From the NCBI RefSeq assembly GCF_024346715.1, contig NZ_AP024853.1:1302001-1366000 (forward strand): 64,000 bases of DNA. Reading direction: 5' to 3'. The translations under genes and the position numbers were made by a program. The first letter of the stretch is position 1. Each line of letters starts with the position of its first letter. The stretch is from Photobacterium swingsii. GTDB lineage: Bacteria; Pseudomonadota; Gammaproteobacteria; Enterobacterales; Vibrionaceae. This document shows, piece after piece, positions 17,078-25,605 of this stretch. The notes beneath the pieces were generated by a model that ran no database searches, was not told the origin of the DNA, and was given only the letters and a program-made list of their open reading frames with translations.

Positions 17078-18640
17078 ATGATGAGTCTTGCTGCCGCCCT
17101 ACAGCGAAATGCGCAATGTAAACCGAATAAAACGGCCATTATTTGTGGCGATACCCAGCTTACCTATGCGCAGTTTGATGCGTTGGCTGGCCAAGTCGCG
17201 AATGGATTAGTAGCTAAAGGCTTGCAAGCAGGTGATCGTGTTGCTTTGAGCTGCCCCAATGTACCTTTCTTTCCTATTGTGTATTACGGCATCCAGAAAG
17301 CGGGTGGTGTGGTGGTGCCGCTTAACGTGCTATTACGTCAACGAGAAATTAAATATCACCTTGAAGACTCACAAGCTAAATTTTTCTTCTGTTTTGAAGG
17401 CACCCCTGATCTGCCTATGGCGCAAGAAGGCATTGCAGCGTTCAATCAAGTGGCGGAATGTGAAGATATGGTGGTCATGACGCTTGAGCAAAACCAGCAG
17501 GTCTATAACGGTATACCGACACTTAGCAGCTTTATTGCCAAGCAAGCACCGCTTGCTGATTATGTGCCACGGCAGGAAGGTGACACTTGCGTTGTCCTTT
17601 ATACTTCAGGGACCACAGGGTTACCTAAAGGGGCCGAATTAAGCCAAAGTAACATGGTATGTAATGCTTTAGTGGCGCAAACATTGATGGGATGCCAAGG
17701 TGATGATGTTCAGTTAGTGACCTTGCCTTTGTTCCATACCTTTGGTCAAACAGTACAGATGAATGCTTCGGTCTTAATGGGGGCAAGTATGGTGCTTGTG
17801 CCTCGTTTTGAACCAAGTGTAGTTCTGTCACTGATTGCTAAACATAAAGTGACTGCCTTTGCGGGCGTCCCTACTATGTATATTGGTTTGAACCATTGCC
17901 AAAGCGATGAAGACACATCGACATTACGTATTGCGATTAGTGGTGGTGCCTCGTTACCAAAAGAAGTTATTCATACCTTTGAAAGTCGTTTCGATGTGCC
18001 AATTTTAGAGGGATATGGCTTGTCGGAAACCAGCCCTGTTGCTTGTTTTAATCACCTTGATCAACCGCGTATTCCGGGGTCTGTTGGCCAACCTATCCAA
18101 GGTGTCGAAGTCCGTCTAGTCGATATTAGCGGTCAGCCTGTTCCTGTGGGTAAAGAAGGCGAAGTGGTGATTCGGGGCCATAATGTGATGAAAGGGTATT
18201 TGAACCGCCCAGAGGCAACAGACGAAGCGATGCGTGATGGTTGGTTCCATACCGGTGATATCGGCCGTTTCGATGATAATGGCAATATGTACATTGTCGA
18301 TCGTGTTAAAGACTTAATTATTCGCGGTGGGTTTAATGTTTATCCTCGTGAGATTGAAGAAGTCTTTATGACCCATCCTGCTATCGCTATGGTTGCTGTG
18401 ATTGGTATTCCAAATGCGGAGTATGGCGAAGAAATCAAGGCATACGTGGTATTGAAAGAAGATGCCTATGCTGAAGAAACAGCTTTGTATGAGTGGGGTA
18501 AAGAACAGTTTGCGGCGTTTAAATATCCACGTAGCGTCGAGATCCGCCAGCAACTGCCTATGAGTGCAACTGGCAAAATTCTGAAAAAAGACCTTAAAGC
18601 AGAAGTGGCGGCACAACAGCAGAAAGCGACTTGCGATTAA
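17078..18640 (+). CDS. Long-chain acyl-CoA synthetase-like AMP-forming ligase
   Basis: A 520-residue member of the ANL superfamily. The ATP-binding motif is YTSGTTGLPKGAELS (about residues 175-190). The adenylate motif is GYGLSETSP, followed by GWFHTGDIGRFDDNGNMYIVD, of which the hinge Asp begins the C-terminal lid. The catalytic lysine lies in SATGKILKKDL. It would activate a fatty or aromatic acid to its CoA thioester in the cytoplasm. The chain is shorter than FadD and closer to the FadK/medium-chain type; the acid cannot be told from sequence. It stands alone between a long leader region and a strong terminator. Two adjacent ATG codons (17078, 17081) are both possible starts. Confidence 0.88.
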   Translation: MMSLAAALQRNAQCKPNKTAIICGDTQLTYAQFDALAGQVANGLVAKGLQAGDRVALSCPNVPFFPIVYYGIQKAGGVVVPLNVLLRQREIKYHLEDSQAKFFFCFEGTPDLPMAQEGIAAFNQVAECEDMVVMTLEQNQQVYNGIPTLSSFIAKQAPLADYVPRQEGDTCVVLYTSGTTGLPKGAELSQSNMVCNALVAQTLMGCQGDDVQLVTLPLFHTFGQTVQMNASVLMGASMVLVPRFEPSVVLSLIAKHKVTAFAGVPTMYIGLNHCQSDEDTSTLRIAISGGASLPKEVIHTFESRFDVPILEGYGLSETSPVACFNHLDQPRIPGSVGQPIQGVEVRLVDISGQPVPVGKEGEVVIRGHNVMKGYLNRPEATDEAMRDGWFHTGDIGRFDDNGNMYIVDRVKDLIIRGGFNVYPREIEEVFMTHPAIAMVAVIGIPNAEYGEEIKAYVVLKEDAYAEETALYEWGKEQFAAFKYPRSVEIRQQLPMSATGKILKKDLKAEVAAQQQKATCD

Positions 18641-18672
18641 GGTTTAATCGTTAGGTGATATACACAGGCAAT

Positions 18673-18708
18673 AAAAAACGCGGCGCACTTTAATGCGCCG
18701 CGTTTTTT
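18673..18708. terminator. Strong bidirectional terminator
   Basis: A perfect 15-bp stem (AAAAAACGCGGCGCA / TGCGCCGCGTTTTTT) with loop CTTTAA. It serves the acyl-CoA synthetase on the plus strand and yibL on the minus strand. Confidence 0.95.
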
Positions 18709-18727
18709 TAATGGGATCTAAAGAGGC

Positions 18728-19084
18728 TTAGAATGGTTTATTTGCAAAACCAGTCACTTCTTTAATTTTCATTTCACGACCAATTGCCGTCATAGGGTGA
18801 ACGACAACTAAACCTTTGACAGATTTCTTTAGTTTACCCATATCCGCTTGTTCTGCTTTGGTCAAAGCGCGGTTAAATGGCATTGATTTAATGTCGTTAC
18901 CTTTGTCGTTTGCTTGACGTGACTGGATGTTCTTGATGCTGTCACGTTGTTTTTCAAGCTTAGCAACTTCATTTTTGAATTGATTCACGACTGGCTGATC
19001 GTTACGACTTTTTGCTGCTGCTAGTTTATTGCGGCACTTGTCTAGTCGGTTATTCAAATTTTGAAGTTCTTGCTTTAAATTCAT
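18728..19084 (-). CDS. yibL: YibL family ribosome-associated protein
   Basis: A 118-residue protein. Its second half matches E. coli YibL nearly word for word: MPFNRALTKAEQADMGKLKK, then SVKGLVVVHPMTAIGREM and TGF near the end. The first half is a charged coiled coil (LNNRLDKCRNKLAAAKS). YibL co-sediments with the large ribosomal subunit; its exact role is not established. The ATG at 19084 is chosen for its AAAGGT ribosome site and family length. An upstream in-frame ATG at 19186 would add an unrelated 34 residues. Confidence 0.92.
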   Translation of the reverse strand: MNLKQELQNLNNRLDKCRNKLAAAKSRNDQPVVNQFKNEVAKLEKQRDSIKNIQSRQANDKGNDIKSMPFNRALTKAEQADMGKLKKSVKGLVVVHPMTAIGREMKIKEVTGFANKPF

Positions 19085-19282
19085 CTTGTTACCTTTAGGT
19101 GTACATAGCGATACAGCCCAACAGTTGGTGATAAGACCATGGCTGTTGTGTGTTATTGCGCAAAGTATAACAGCTAGAGCAAACATGCTGCTAAATAAAT
19201 CACATATTTATAGCCATGCGTGCTATCGCGCCTGCTTATTGGCTAGTGCCTTATCACTTACGGCTCTCTCACTATCATCAAT

Positions 19283-20065
19283 TTAGCGTATGAACTGGCT
19301 TGGCGTTTCGCCGATGTGTTGGCGGAAAAAGCTGATAAAAGCACTGTCACTCGAAAAATCCAATAAAGAAGCTGTGTCAGAGACAGATTTACCTTCGGCT
19401 AAATATTCGATAGCAGCAAGCAACCGCCATTGTTGCCGCCATTGCTGGTAAGGCATCCCCGTGTCACGACTAAAAATACGGCTGATGGTTTTCTCACTCG
19501 CGCCTATGTTTTTCGCCATGATGTTTAATGGCGGTGGCGGCACATGCTGACTACTTAAGTGTTGCCACCAAGGTACGAGCCGAGCATCTTTCGGGATCGG
19601 CAGAGATAAGTGCTCTGGTGGAGCGGATTGGAGCTCTTGCCAAAAAAGTGCTAGTAGCGTGGATTGATCTTGGCTTGGCATATCCCATGGCCAAAAAGCC
19701 ATCCGCTCAATTAACGCGGCCAGTAAGTTATTCACACTCACGATCTTAATATGATCGAGATCCTCGATCTGGCAAAGATCGACATAAAGATCGGGAGAGA
19801 AATAGATCGAGCGGTAAGAAACAACATTGCGCATAACCGCACGGTGGCGAATACCTGGTGGGATCCATGCTGCGCGCGTTGGGGGTAATACACTTTGTTG
19901 TTGTTCTAGGTTAATGGTCATGCAGCCTTTGGGGGCAAACAAGAGTTGCGCCATTTGGTGCTGGTGGTGACCTGAATCATGTTGACCAACATCCGCAGCG
20001 ATACCCACAACACTTGCAGCTAATGTGTCGGGGTTGAAGGGGACATTACCTGTAATTAACGCCAT
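19283..20065 (-). CDS. AraC-family regulator with cupin sensor domain
   Basis: A 260-residue regulator. An N-terminal cupin of the AraC_N type (HQMAQLLFAPKGCMTINLEQ, IPPGIRHRAVMRN) is followed by a C-terminal AraC helix-turn-helix pair: NIMAKNIGASEKTISRIFSR and SVSDTASLLDFSSDSAFISF, ending FRQHIGETPSQFIR. An AAGGAC ribosome site lies 8 bases before the ATG. It is divergent from an MFS exporter gene with 91 bp between them, the usual arrangement for a local regulator. The effector is unknown. Confidence 0.9.
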   Translation of the reverse strand: MALITGNVPFNPDTLAASVVGIAADVGQHDSGHHQHQMAQLLFAPKGCMTINLEQQQSVLPPTRAAWIPPGIRHRAVMRNVVSYRSIYFSPDLYVDLCQIEDLDHIKIVSVNNLLAALIERMAFWPWDMPSQDQSTLLALFWQELQSAPPEHLSLPIPKDARLVPWWQHLSSQHVPPPPLNIMAKNIGASEKTISRIFSRDTGMPYQQWRQQWRLLAAIEYLAEGKSVSDTASLLDFSSDSAFISFFRQHIGETPSQFIR

Positions 20066-20156
20066 AAGAGGATGTCCTTATTTTGATGTATTTTGTTCTA
20101 ATGATTGTAACTAGACATTTAGGTGTTAGCTATAGTGATAACCATCAGATGAGCAA

Positions 20157-21320
20157 ATGAAACGGTACAAACTAATGACAAGTAAACCTAGCACATGGTT
20201 AATGGTGCTACTCATGATGTTTCCTCAAGTAATCGAAACTATCTATAGCCCAGTACTGCCACATATAGCGGCGACTTTTTCCGTGGCGCAAACGACAGCG
20301 GCACAAACATTATCAGTTTACTTTATTGCGTTTGCTTTGGGTGTACTGTGCTGGGGGATATTAGCGGACCTGATTGGACGCCGTTCAGCGATGTTACTCG
20401 GTTTGGTAACCTATGGTGTAGGCGCAGGATTGGCCATTATTGCACCTAACTTTGAAGTGTTATTAGGGGCACGTGTGGTCTCTGCTTTTGGGGCTGCTGT
20501 TGGCTCTGTTGTGGCTCAAACTATGCTACGTGATAGCTATGATGGGGCTGATCTAGCCAAGCTATTCTCAATTATGGGGGCAGGAATCGCAGTAAGCCCT
20601 GTGATTGGCTTGTTTAGTGGTGGCTGGCTCGCCACTCTAGGGGGACATGTTTTGGTGTTTGGCTCTCTATTGGGGCTTGCCGTTGTCTTATTGACGCTCA
20701 GCGCAATATTTTTGCCAGAAACGCAAGTGCAGCAAGCGGTTTCAGAGCCGGAGGTGGGGGCGCGCTTGAGCTTGCTCGATATTGCTAAAACGATGGTTGT
20801 TGATAAGCGACTTTGGTTGAATTCAGCATTGATCGCGCTATTTAATATCATGCTGTTCAGCTATTACTCATTAGCGCCCTTTGCTTTTCAGCGTCTTGGT
20901 TTTACTTCTGTTGACTTTGGCTATAGTGGGATTGTGTTGGCCGTTGGCTGTTTTATTGGCAGCCTTTTAAATAAGCGACTTCATGCTAAAAAAGTCGCAG
21001 CGGAACAATTAGTTTTTATGGCTTCCGTTGCCGCTTTAGCTGGTGGATGCGGTGTGTGGCTGTTGCAAGATAGCATTGGCTTCTTACTACCAATGATGCT
21101 GGTGGTGATAAGTTTTGGTATCGCAATTCCTAATATTTTAAGTCAAGCCTTAGTGAATTATAAGCAAGTAGCAGGAACAGCGGGGGCACTCTTTGGCTTG
21201 AGTTACTATTTATTATTAGGTTTAGGGTTAGCACTTTCTGGTTGGTGGCAACATTTGGGGAGTGTGCTATGTCTCGCAAGTGCTGTCGCTTGCTGCTTGG
21301 CCTATCAGGTACGCCGTTAA
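20157..21320 (+). CDS. MFS transporter, Bcr/CflA-like drug exporter
   Basis: A 387-residue major facilitator protein with 12 hydrophobic segments. The loop 2-3 signature is present as GILADLIGRRSAMLLG. Features of the DHA1 Bcr/CflA group are IETIYSPVLPHIAATF near the start and ARVVSAFGAAVGSVVAQTML in segment 4-5. It probably exports a small toxic compound with proton antiport at the inner membrane. It is divergent from the AraC-family gene, which is its likely regulator. The start at 20157 or 20175 cannot be decided; neither has a strong ribosome site. Confidence 0.87.
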   Translation: MKRYKLMTSKPSTWLMVLLMMFPQVIETIYSPVLPHIAATFSVAQTTAAQTLSVYFIAFALGVLCWGILADLIGRRSAMLLGLVTYGVGAGLAIIAPNFEVLLGARVVSAFGAAVGSVVAQTMLRDSYDGADLAKLFSIMGAGIAVSPVIGLFSGGWLATLGGHVLVFGSLLGLAVVLLTLSAIFLPETQVQQAVSEPEVGARLSLLDIAKTMVVDKRLWLNSALIALFNIMLFSYYSLAPFAFQRLGFTSVDFGYSGIVLAVGCFIGSLLNKRLHAKKVAAEQLVFMASVAALAGGCGVWLLQDSIGFLLPMMLVVISFGIAIPNILSQALVNYKQVAGTAGALFGLSYYLLLGLGLALSGWWQHLGSVLCLASAVACCLAYQVRR

Positions 21321-21445
21321 TCTTGGGTGCTGTTTTACTAGCGCTTGTGGTTTATTTTGATGCTTTAATCTCCTTTCAGGTGCCGATAAAGCCGCTACAC
21401 TCAGGTAGAGAAAAATAAACGATTGCCAACACGAAGGAGGTTGCT

Positions 21446-21829
21446 ATGTCGGTTGTTCACGGTTTAGCAATGGATATCGAACGTAAAGATGATTCTTTTT
21501 TTATTGAGTTAAAAGCCACAGGCACGCTGACTCATGCCGATTATGAAAAAATAGTCCCTATTTTGGATGAAGCCTTGGCTGAAGTGGAAAAGCCAATCGT
21601 CGACGCCTATTTTGACGGGACTGAATTTGAAGGTTGGGAGCTCCAAGCCGCATGGGATGATTTACGGTTGGGGCTGAAACACGGTAAGAAATTTCATCGT
21701 ATTGCTATTTACGGCAATCAGCATTGGCAAGAGATCATGGCGAAAGTGGGGGGCTGGTTTGTGGCTGGGGAGGTTCGCTATTTTGATGATCCGCTTGATG
21801 CATTGGCGTGGTTACGAGGTGCGACATAG
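21446..21829 (+). CDS. SpoIIAA-like (STAS-related) small protein
   Basis: A 127-residue cytoplasmic protein of the SpoIIAA-like family (formerly DUF3478). The pattern is a beta strand with FFIELKATGTLTHADYEKIV, an acidic helix, DAYFDGTEFEGWELQAAWDD, and KFHRIAIYGNQHWQEIMAKV, ending YFDDPLDALAWL. Related structures bind lipid-like ligands or act as partner-binding STAS folds; no reaction is known. A strong AAGGAGG ribosome site precedes the ATG. It stands alone between the MFS gene and the PTPS-domain gene. Confidence 0.88.
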   Translation: MSVVHGLAMDIERKDDSFFIELKATGTLTHADYEKIVPILDEALAEVEKPIVDAYFDGTEFEGWELQAAWDDLRLGLKHGKKFHRIAIYGNQHWQEIMAKVGGWFVAGEVRYFDDPLDALAWLRGAT

Positions 21830-22071
21830 CCGCATAGCTGTCGTGATAACTGTGTTGAACTTGTAAGAGTAAGCATTAGCGTTTTTTTATTGCATGTGAT
21901 GAGTTATATAAGCACGATAAATAGTCGAATTAACCATCATTCAACCTATGATAGCCCTGTTGCTAAGCGAATGACGGGCATCACAATGTTTACATGGTTT
22001 ACTCACTGTATTTGGCGCGTATAATGCCTGCTCTCAGCAAAACGACAACCATTATCAATAAGGACTTCAGT

Positions 22072-22950
22072 TTGAAGCTATTCGTTAAAGATCTTACCGT
22101 TATCGATGCCTCGTACCTCTGCGCAACGCGCGGTATGGTAGGGGAAAGCTGGATTCTGGATGTGGTGATGTCTGGTGAGCTAAATGAAATGAGCATGGTG
22201 TTAGATTTCAGCCGTGTGAAAAAGCAAATCAAACAGTTGGTTGATGAGTATGTTGATCATCGCCTGTTAGTGCCAATGCGTGATCCTTCTGTTCACCTTG
22301 CGACAACGAAAGAAGGTTACTCAACGCTTGATATGTTACGTGGCGAAAAGGGTATCCATTTACATTGTCCAGATGAAGCCTACTGCTTGGTAGATACAGA
22401 AACCATCACAGTAGAAACCGTGACAGAGCATGTTTATCAAGTGCTAAAAGATGAGTTGCCTGCTAACGTGCAAGGGCTAGAAATTACTTTGCGCCATGAA
22501 AATATTGACGGTGCTTTCTATCACTATACGCATGGTTTGAAAAAGCATGATGGTAACTGCCAACGTATTGCGCACGGTCACCGTTCTCCTGTTGAGCTAT
22601 TGGTGAATGGCAAGCGTGATGCTGAGCGTGAACTGCAATGGGCTCAGCGCTGGCAAGATATCTACCTAGGGTCAATCGAAGATCAGATCAGTGTAGATGC
22701 ACTTGCGTTAAGTCAGCATGCTCAGACAGTCACCGATGATACCCATTTTGGCTTCCGTTACACAGCTCCACAAGGTGAGTTTGAATTGGCGATTGCTCGC
22801 AGTGAAACAGAAATCCTCGATACAGACACAACCGTAGAATTACTTGCAGGCTATATAGCACAGCACGTGAAAGCGACCTTGAACGAGGATGATACTCTGG
22901 ATGTCGTGGCTTACGAAGGTGTCGGTAAAGGCGCTATGGCTTCATTGTAA
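22072..22950 (+). CDS. Tandem 6-pyruvoyl-tetrahydropterin synthase (PTPS)-domain protein
   Basis: A 292-residue protein with a PTPS/QueD-like N-terminal half (KLFVKDLTVIDASYLCATRG, GELNEMSMVLDFSRVKK, DHRLLV) and a second half of the same fold that contains NCQRIAHGHRSPVELL. The family converts dihydroneopterin triphosphate or its products, in queuosine or pterin pathways. The usual zinc His in the first domain is not obvious, while the second has His-Gly-His, so the two halves may share one site. A TTG start at 22072 is chosen: AAGGAC lies 6 bases upstream and the protein then begins as relatives do. Upstream ATG codons (22024, 21994) lack ribosome sites and add unrelated residues. Confidence 0.8.
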   Translation: MKLFVKDLTVIDASYLCATRGMVGESWILDVVMSGELNEMSMVLDFSRVKKQIKQLVDEYVDHRLLVPMRDPSVHLATTKEGYSTLDMLRGEKGIHLHCPDEAYCLVDTETITVETVTEHVYQVLKDELPANVQGLEITLRHENIDGAFYHYTHGLKKHDGNCQRIAHGHRSPVELLVNGKRDAERELQWAQRWQDIYLGSIEDQISVDALALSQHAQTVTDDTHFGFRYTAPQGEFELAIARSETEILDTDTTVELLAGYIAQHVKATLNEDDTLDVVAYEGVGKGAMASL

Positions 22951-22996
22951 ATAGCTTCACTGTAAGCTGTACTTATAAACGTATAAATATTGAAAT

Positions 22997-23021
22997 CCCC
23001 ATCACGAAAGTGGTGGGGGTT
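22997..23021 (+). terminator. Terminator after the PTPS-domain gene
   Basis: A 9-bp stem CCCCATCAC / GTGGTGGGG with one G-T pair and a GAAA tetraloop, followed by a T run. Confidence 0.85.
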
Positions 23022-23048
23022 TTGTTTATACGATGTTAGTTCGTGAGT

Positions 23049-23981
23049 TTAACTGGCTGCGAGGTGCTTATGAAAGAAATCCATGGTTCGTTGCCATGCA
23101 CGCTCAGCGTCTGGTTCGGCGTATCGTGCTGTGGAATCATTGTGAAAACCATGGTTCACATTTTGGTATAGATAGGCATGATACTGCGCCTTGATAGCTT
23201 TAAGATCGGCTTCGTAGTCTGGCCACGTTGCATTCACACGTTTATCTAAGCTGGCAAAGTGAAATTGCAGTGGCGCTTTAATTTGCTGACGCAGCGTTTT
23301 CTCTGGTGGCGTGCCATAAAAAGGCACTCCCGCATTCAAATCATCGGCCAATGTTGCTGCAAGCATATTGACCACATAGCCCCCAAAGCAAAAGCCGACA
23401 GCACCTAATTTCCCATTGCTGTTTGCATGTTCTTTGAGATATTGAGCTGCAGCGATAAAGTCTTGCTCGATCTTGGCCTTATCGAGGCTTTTTTGCATCT
23501 CTCTACCTTTATCATCATTGCCTGGGTAACCACCTAATGGATATAACGCATCGGGGGCAAACGCAATAAAGCCACGCTTTGCTGCGCGTCGAGCAACGTC
23601 TTTGATATAAGGGTTTAGGCCTCGGTTTTCATGTATCACTAGCACCACAGGTGCACTGTCAGGTAACGGGTTTGGCATAACAAGGTAGCCACGCCCTTCG
23701 CCGTGACCCTTAGGCGAGTCGAAGGTTGCATAACTGGCTACAATCTCTGGGTCATTAAACGAGACTTGCTCGGCATGCGCATAGTCAGGGAGTAATGCCT
23801 TCGTGAGTAAGGTCAGGTTCATCCCTACTATGGCTAAACCTGACAGCCGTGCCAGAAACTCCCGACGATCGATCAAACCATGGGCATATTCATCGTACCA
23901 ATCGAATGCTTCCTGCGGGATAGGCTGAAGCGGCTGCGAGTCGACTGTTTGATTTTTGTGTTTATCTTGTGCGTTCATCAT
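23049..23981 (-). CDS. Tat-exported dienelactone hydrolase family protein
   Basis: A 310-residue alpha/beta hydrolase. It has a twin-arginine signal (DRREFLARL at about residues 38-46, then a hydrophobic run to YAHA) behind an unusually long n-region. The hydrolase part has HENRGLNPYIKD, the nucleophile motif GFCFGG with Cys198, and NVNHGFHND with the catalytic His, which is the Cys-Asp-His pattern of carboxymethylenebutenolidases. It should act in the periplasm on an ester or lactone; many members have no known substrate. It faces the PTPS gene and shares a terminator region with it. Either Met 1 or Met 2 may be the start. Confidence 0.88.
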   Translation of the reverse strand: MMNAQDKHKNQTVDSQPLQPIPQEAFDWYDEYAHGLIDRREFLARLSGLAIVGMNLTLLTKALLPDYAHAEQVSFNDPEIVASYATFDSPKGHGEGRGYLVMPNPLPDSAPVVLVIHENRGLNPYIKDVARRAAKRGFIAFAPDALYPLGGYPGNDDKGREMQKSLDKAKIEQDFIAAAQYLKEHANSNGKLGAVGFCFGGYVVNMLAATLADDLNAGVPFYGTPPEKTLRQQIKAPLQFHFASLDKRVNATWPDYEADLKAIKAQYHAYLYQNVNHGFHNDSTARYAEPDAERAWQRTMDFFHKHLAAS

Positions 23982-24089
23982 GAATCCCCGACAGATTTTA
24001 ATAAAGCATAGCTACAAATTTTAGGGTTAGTGCAAGCAAGATAACCACAGCAAGACAAATTCCATTTTGCGAGGGGTAACCGACCAAGA

Positions 24090-24821
24090 TTAAAATTTGT
24101 ATGCCGCTCCCAAACTCCATTTCCAGCCAAGATTGTTTTGTACTAACGGGCTATTGCTGGCATGGTGTTCAAGTTCTAGCTTAGAGATCCCTAAGAATTT
24201 TTCAGAAAAGTCATATAACCCTATGACCCCCGTTTTGTAGACCCAAGATGCCTTGGCATCAAACTGGGTTAGCCCTGATGCATTCGATTCTTCTGGTGAG
24301 ATACTGTAGAGGTGCTCTGAAAGTTTTCGATCTCGATAATTGATTTCAAAGTAGGGCGATAATACCAAGTCATCGATGGGGGTATCGAAAGCTCGTCCTA
24401 AATGTAGTTGGAGTTCATAGCCATTATGTTTGTCGGTTACATCATGGAGAAAGGTCAGGCGTGCGCCTAAAGTACCAAGTGTTACGCCTAATTCACCACT
24501 ACTGTCACGATCAGCGATGCCATCGGGTAAGTCAGTAAAATCATTAGAGACCTGAGAAAGGCGGATATTCCCTGAAAGGCCAAACCAAGGGGTGATGGCA
24601 AAATTAGCCAGGCTGCCATCAATGAATCCATATTGACTGTGATGGAAAAGATACAGAGCTGCACCGGGTTTCGCGCCATCATTGGCAAATACAGACTCTT
24701 CAACAGCAGCACCGGCACCAACAAAGGTAAAGTCTTTAAACCTCTCCTGCGCATTGACGTTGGCTGAAAAGACGAAGATTGCGGAAAGTGTGCAAGGCCA
24801 TAATGAAACCGTTTTAATCAT
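24090..24821 (-). CDS. MipA/OmpV family outer-membrane protein
   Basis: A 243-residue beta-barrel protein with a signal peptide ending near residue 24 (ANVNA). It has alternating strands rich in aromatic residues, the family stretch LSPYFEINYRDRKLSEHLYS with SPEESNASGLTQFDAKAS, and a final GAAYKF. Relatives include MipA, which bridges MltA and PBP1B in E. coli, and OmpV of Vibrio. An AAGGAG ribosome site lies 8 bases before the ATG. It is a single gene. Which subgroup it belongs to is not clear. Confidence 0.87.
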   Translation of the reverse strand: MIKTVSLWPCTLSAIFVFSANVNAQERFKDFTFVGAGAAVEESVFANDGAKPGAALYLFHHSQYGFIDGSLANFAITPWFGLSGNIRLSQVSNDFTDLPDGIADRDSSGELGVTLGTLGARLTFLHDVTDKHNGYELQLHLGRAFDTPIDDLVLSPYFEINYRDRKLSEHLYSISPEESNASGLTQFDAKASWVYKTGVIGLYDFSEKFLGISKLELEHHASNSPLVQNNLGWKWSLGAAYKF

Positions 24822-24984
24822 AATATTTCTCCTTATTCACAGGAGTAGAAATGACTTAGGCTGAGTTTATTGCATTATTTTTAGAAAAAACGGTGTTGTG
24901 TTGCTTTAGTGATACAAACTGGCAAGCGCCAATGTGTTCTAGAGAAGAGAGAAAGAGTGCAGGGATTTCGTGGATGACAGGCAT

Positions 24985-25013
24985 AAAAAATGCCGGCCTA
25001 GGGCCAGCATTTT
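24985..25013 (-). terminator. Terminator of the first cold-shock gene
   Basis: A stem AAAATGC-GGCC / GGCC-GCATTTT with one mismatch and a TAG loop; on the minus strand it is followed by six T. It lies 31 bp after the cold-shock stop codon. Confidence 0.85.
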
Positions 25014-25043
25014 AATAATCTTGGAAGTATTTAAACTTCTAAA

Positions 25044-25247
25044 TTATAGCTTAACTACGTTAGCAGCTTGAAGACCTTTTTGGCCTTGCTCAGTTTCGAA
25101 AGAAACTTTTTGACCTTCAGCAAGAGTTTTGAAACCCTCTGAAGCGATAGCACGGAAGTGAACGAATACGTCAGCGCCGCCGTTGTCTTGAGTGATGAAA
25201 CCGAAACCTTTCTCTTCGTTAAACCATTTTACGATGCCAGTAGACAT
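25044..25247 (-). CDS. CspA-family cold shock protein
   Basis: A 67-residue OB-fold RNA chaperone. RNP1 (KGFGFIT) and RNP2 (VFVHF) are intact, and the end KGLQAANVV is typical. It melts RNA structure during cold or growth shifts. It is nearly identical to the second cold-shock gene at 32356-32568, with the core differing at three residues. The ribosome site AAGGAT lies 6 bases before the ATG. The 358 bp upstream hold no gene and would provide a leader for temperature control. Confidence 0.95.
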   Translation of the reverse strand: MSTGIVKWFNEEKGFGFITQDNGGADVFVHFRAIASEGFKTLAEGQKVSFETEQGQKGLQAANVVKL

Positions 25248-25605
25248 GAATGTATCCTTTTGATATTAAAAACTCGCAATATGCGATTAGGTAGCCAAGT
25301 AAAAAATTACATATTTATGTAAAATTTATGACAGGGAAGACTTCATGACATTAACTGGTATAGCAGATGCAGCGAAGATTTCTTAAAGCATAATATTTAT
25401 TACATTGAATAGGTCTGATTACAGGCCGAGAAGAATCATACCAATATATAGGGGATTGTCTAGCGTTATTTGATAGGAATTTTCCATTTTAAATCACATT
25501 ATGATGAATTATTAAAATATTCTGTTGCACAGAAAATCCGCCCCCTACTTTATCGTATGAAATTCGTATTGATGGCTGCATATTGAGTCATTATTTAGTC
25601 TGTTA
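25248..25605. other. Gene-free region upstream of the cold-shock gene
   Basis: About 360 AT-rich bp between the cold-shock start and the end of the histidine kinase gene. No ORF is supported. It should contain the cold-shock promoter and a leader RNA. I could not pick out a cold box with confidence. Confidence 0.6.
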
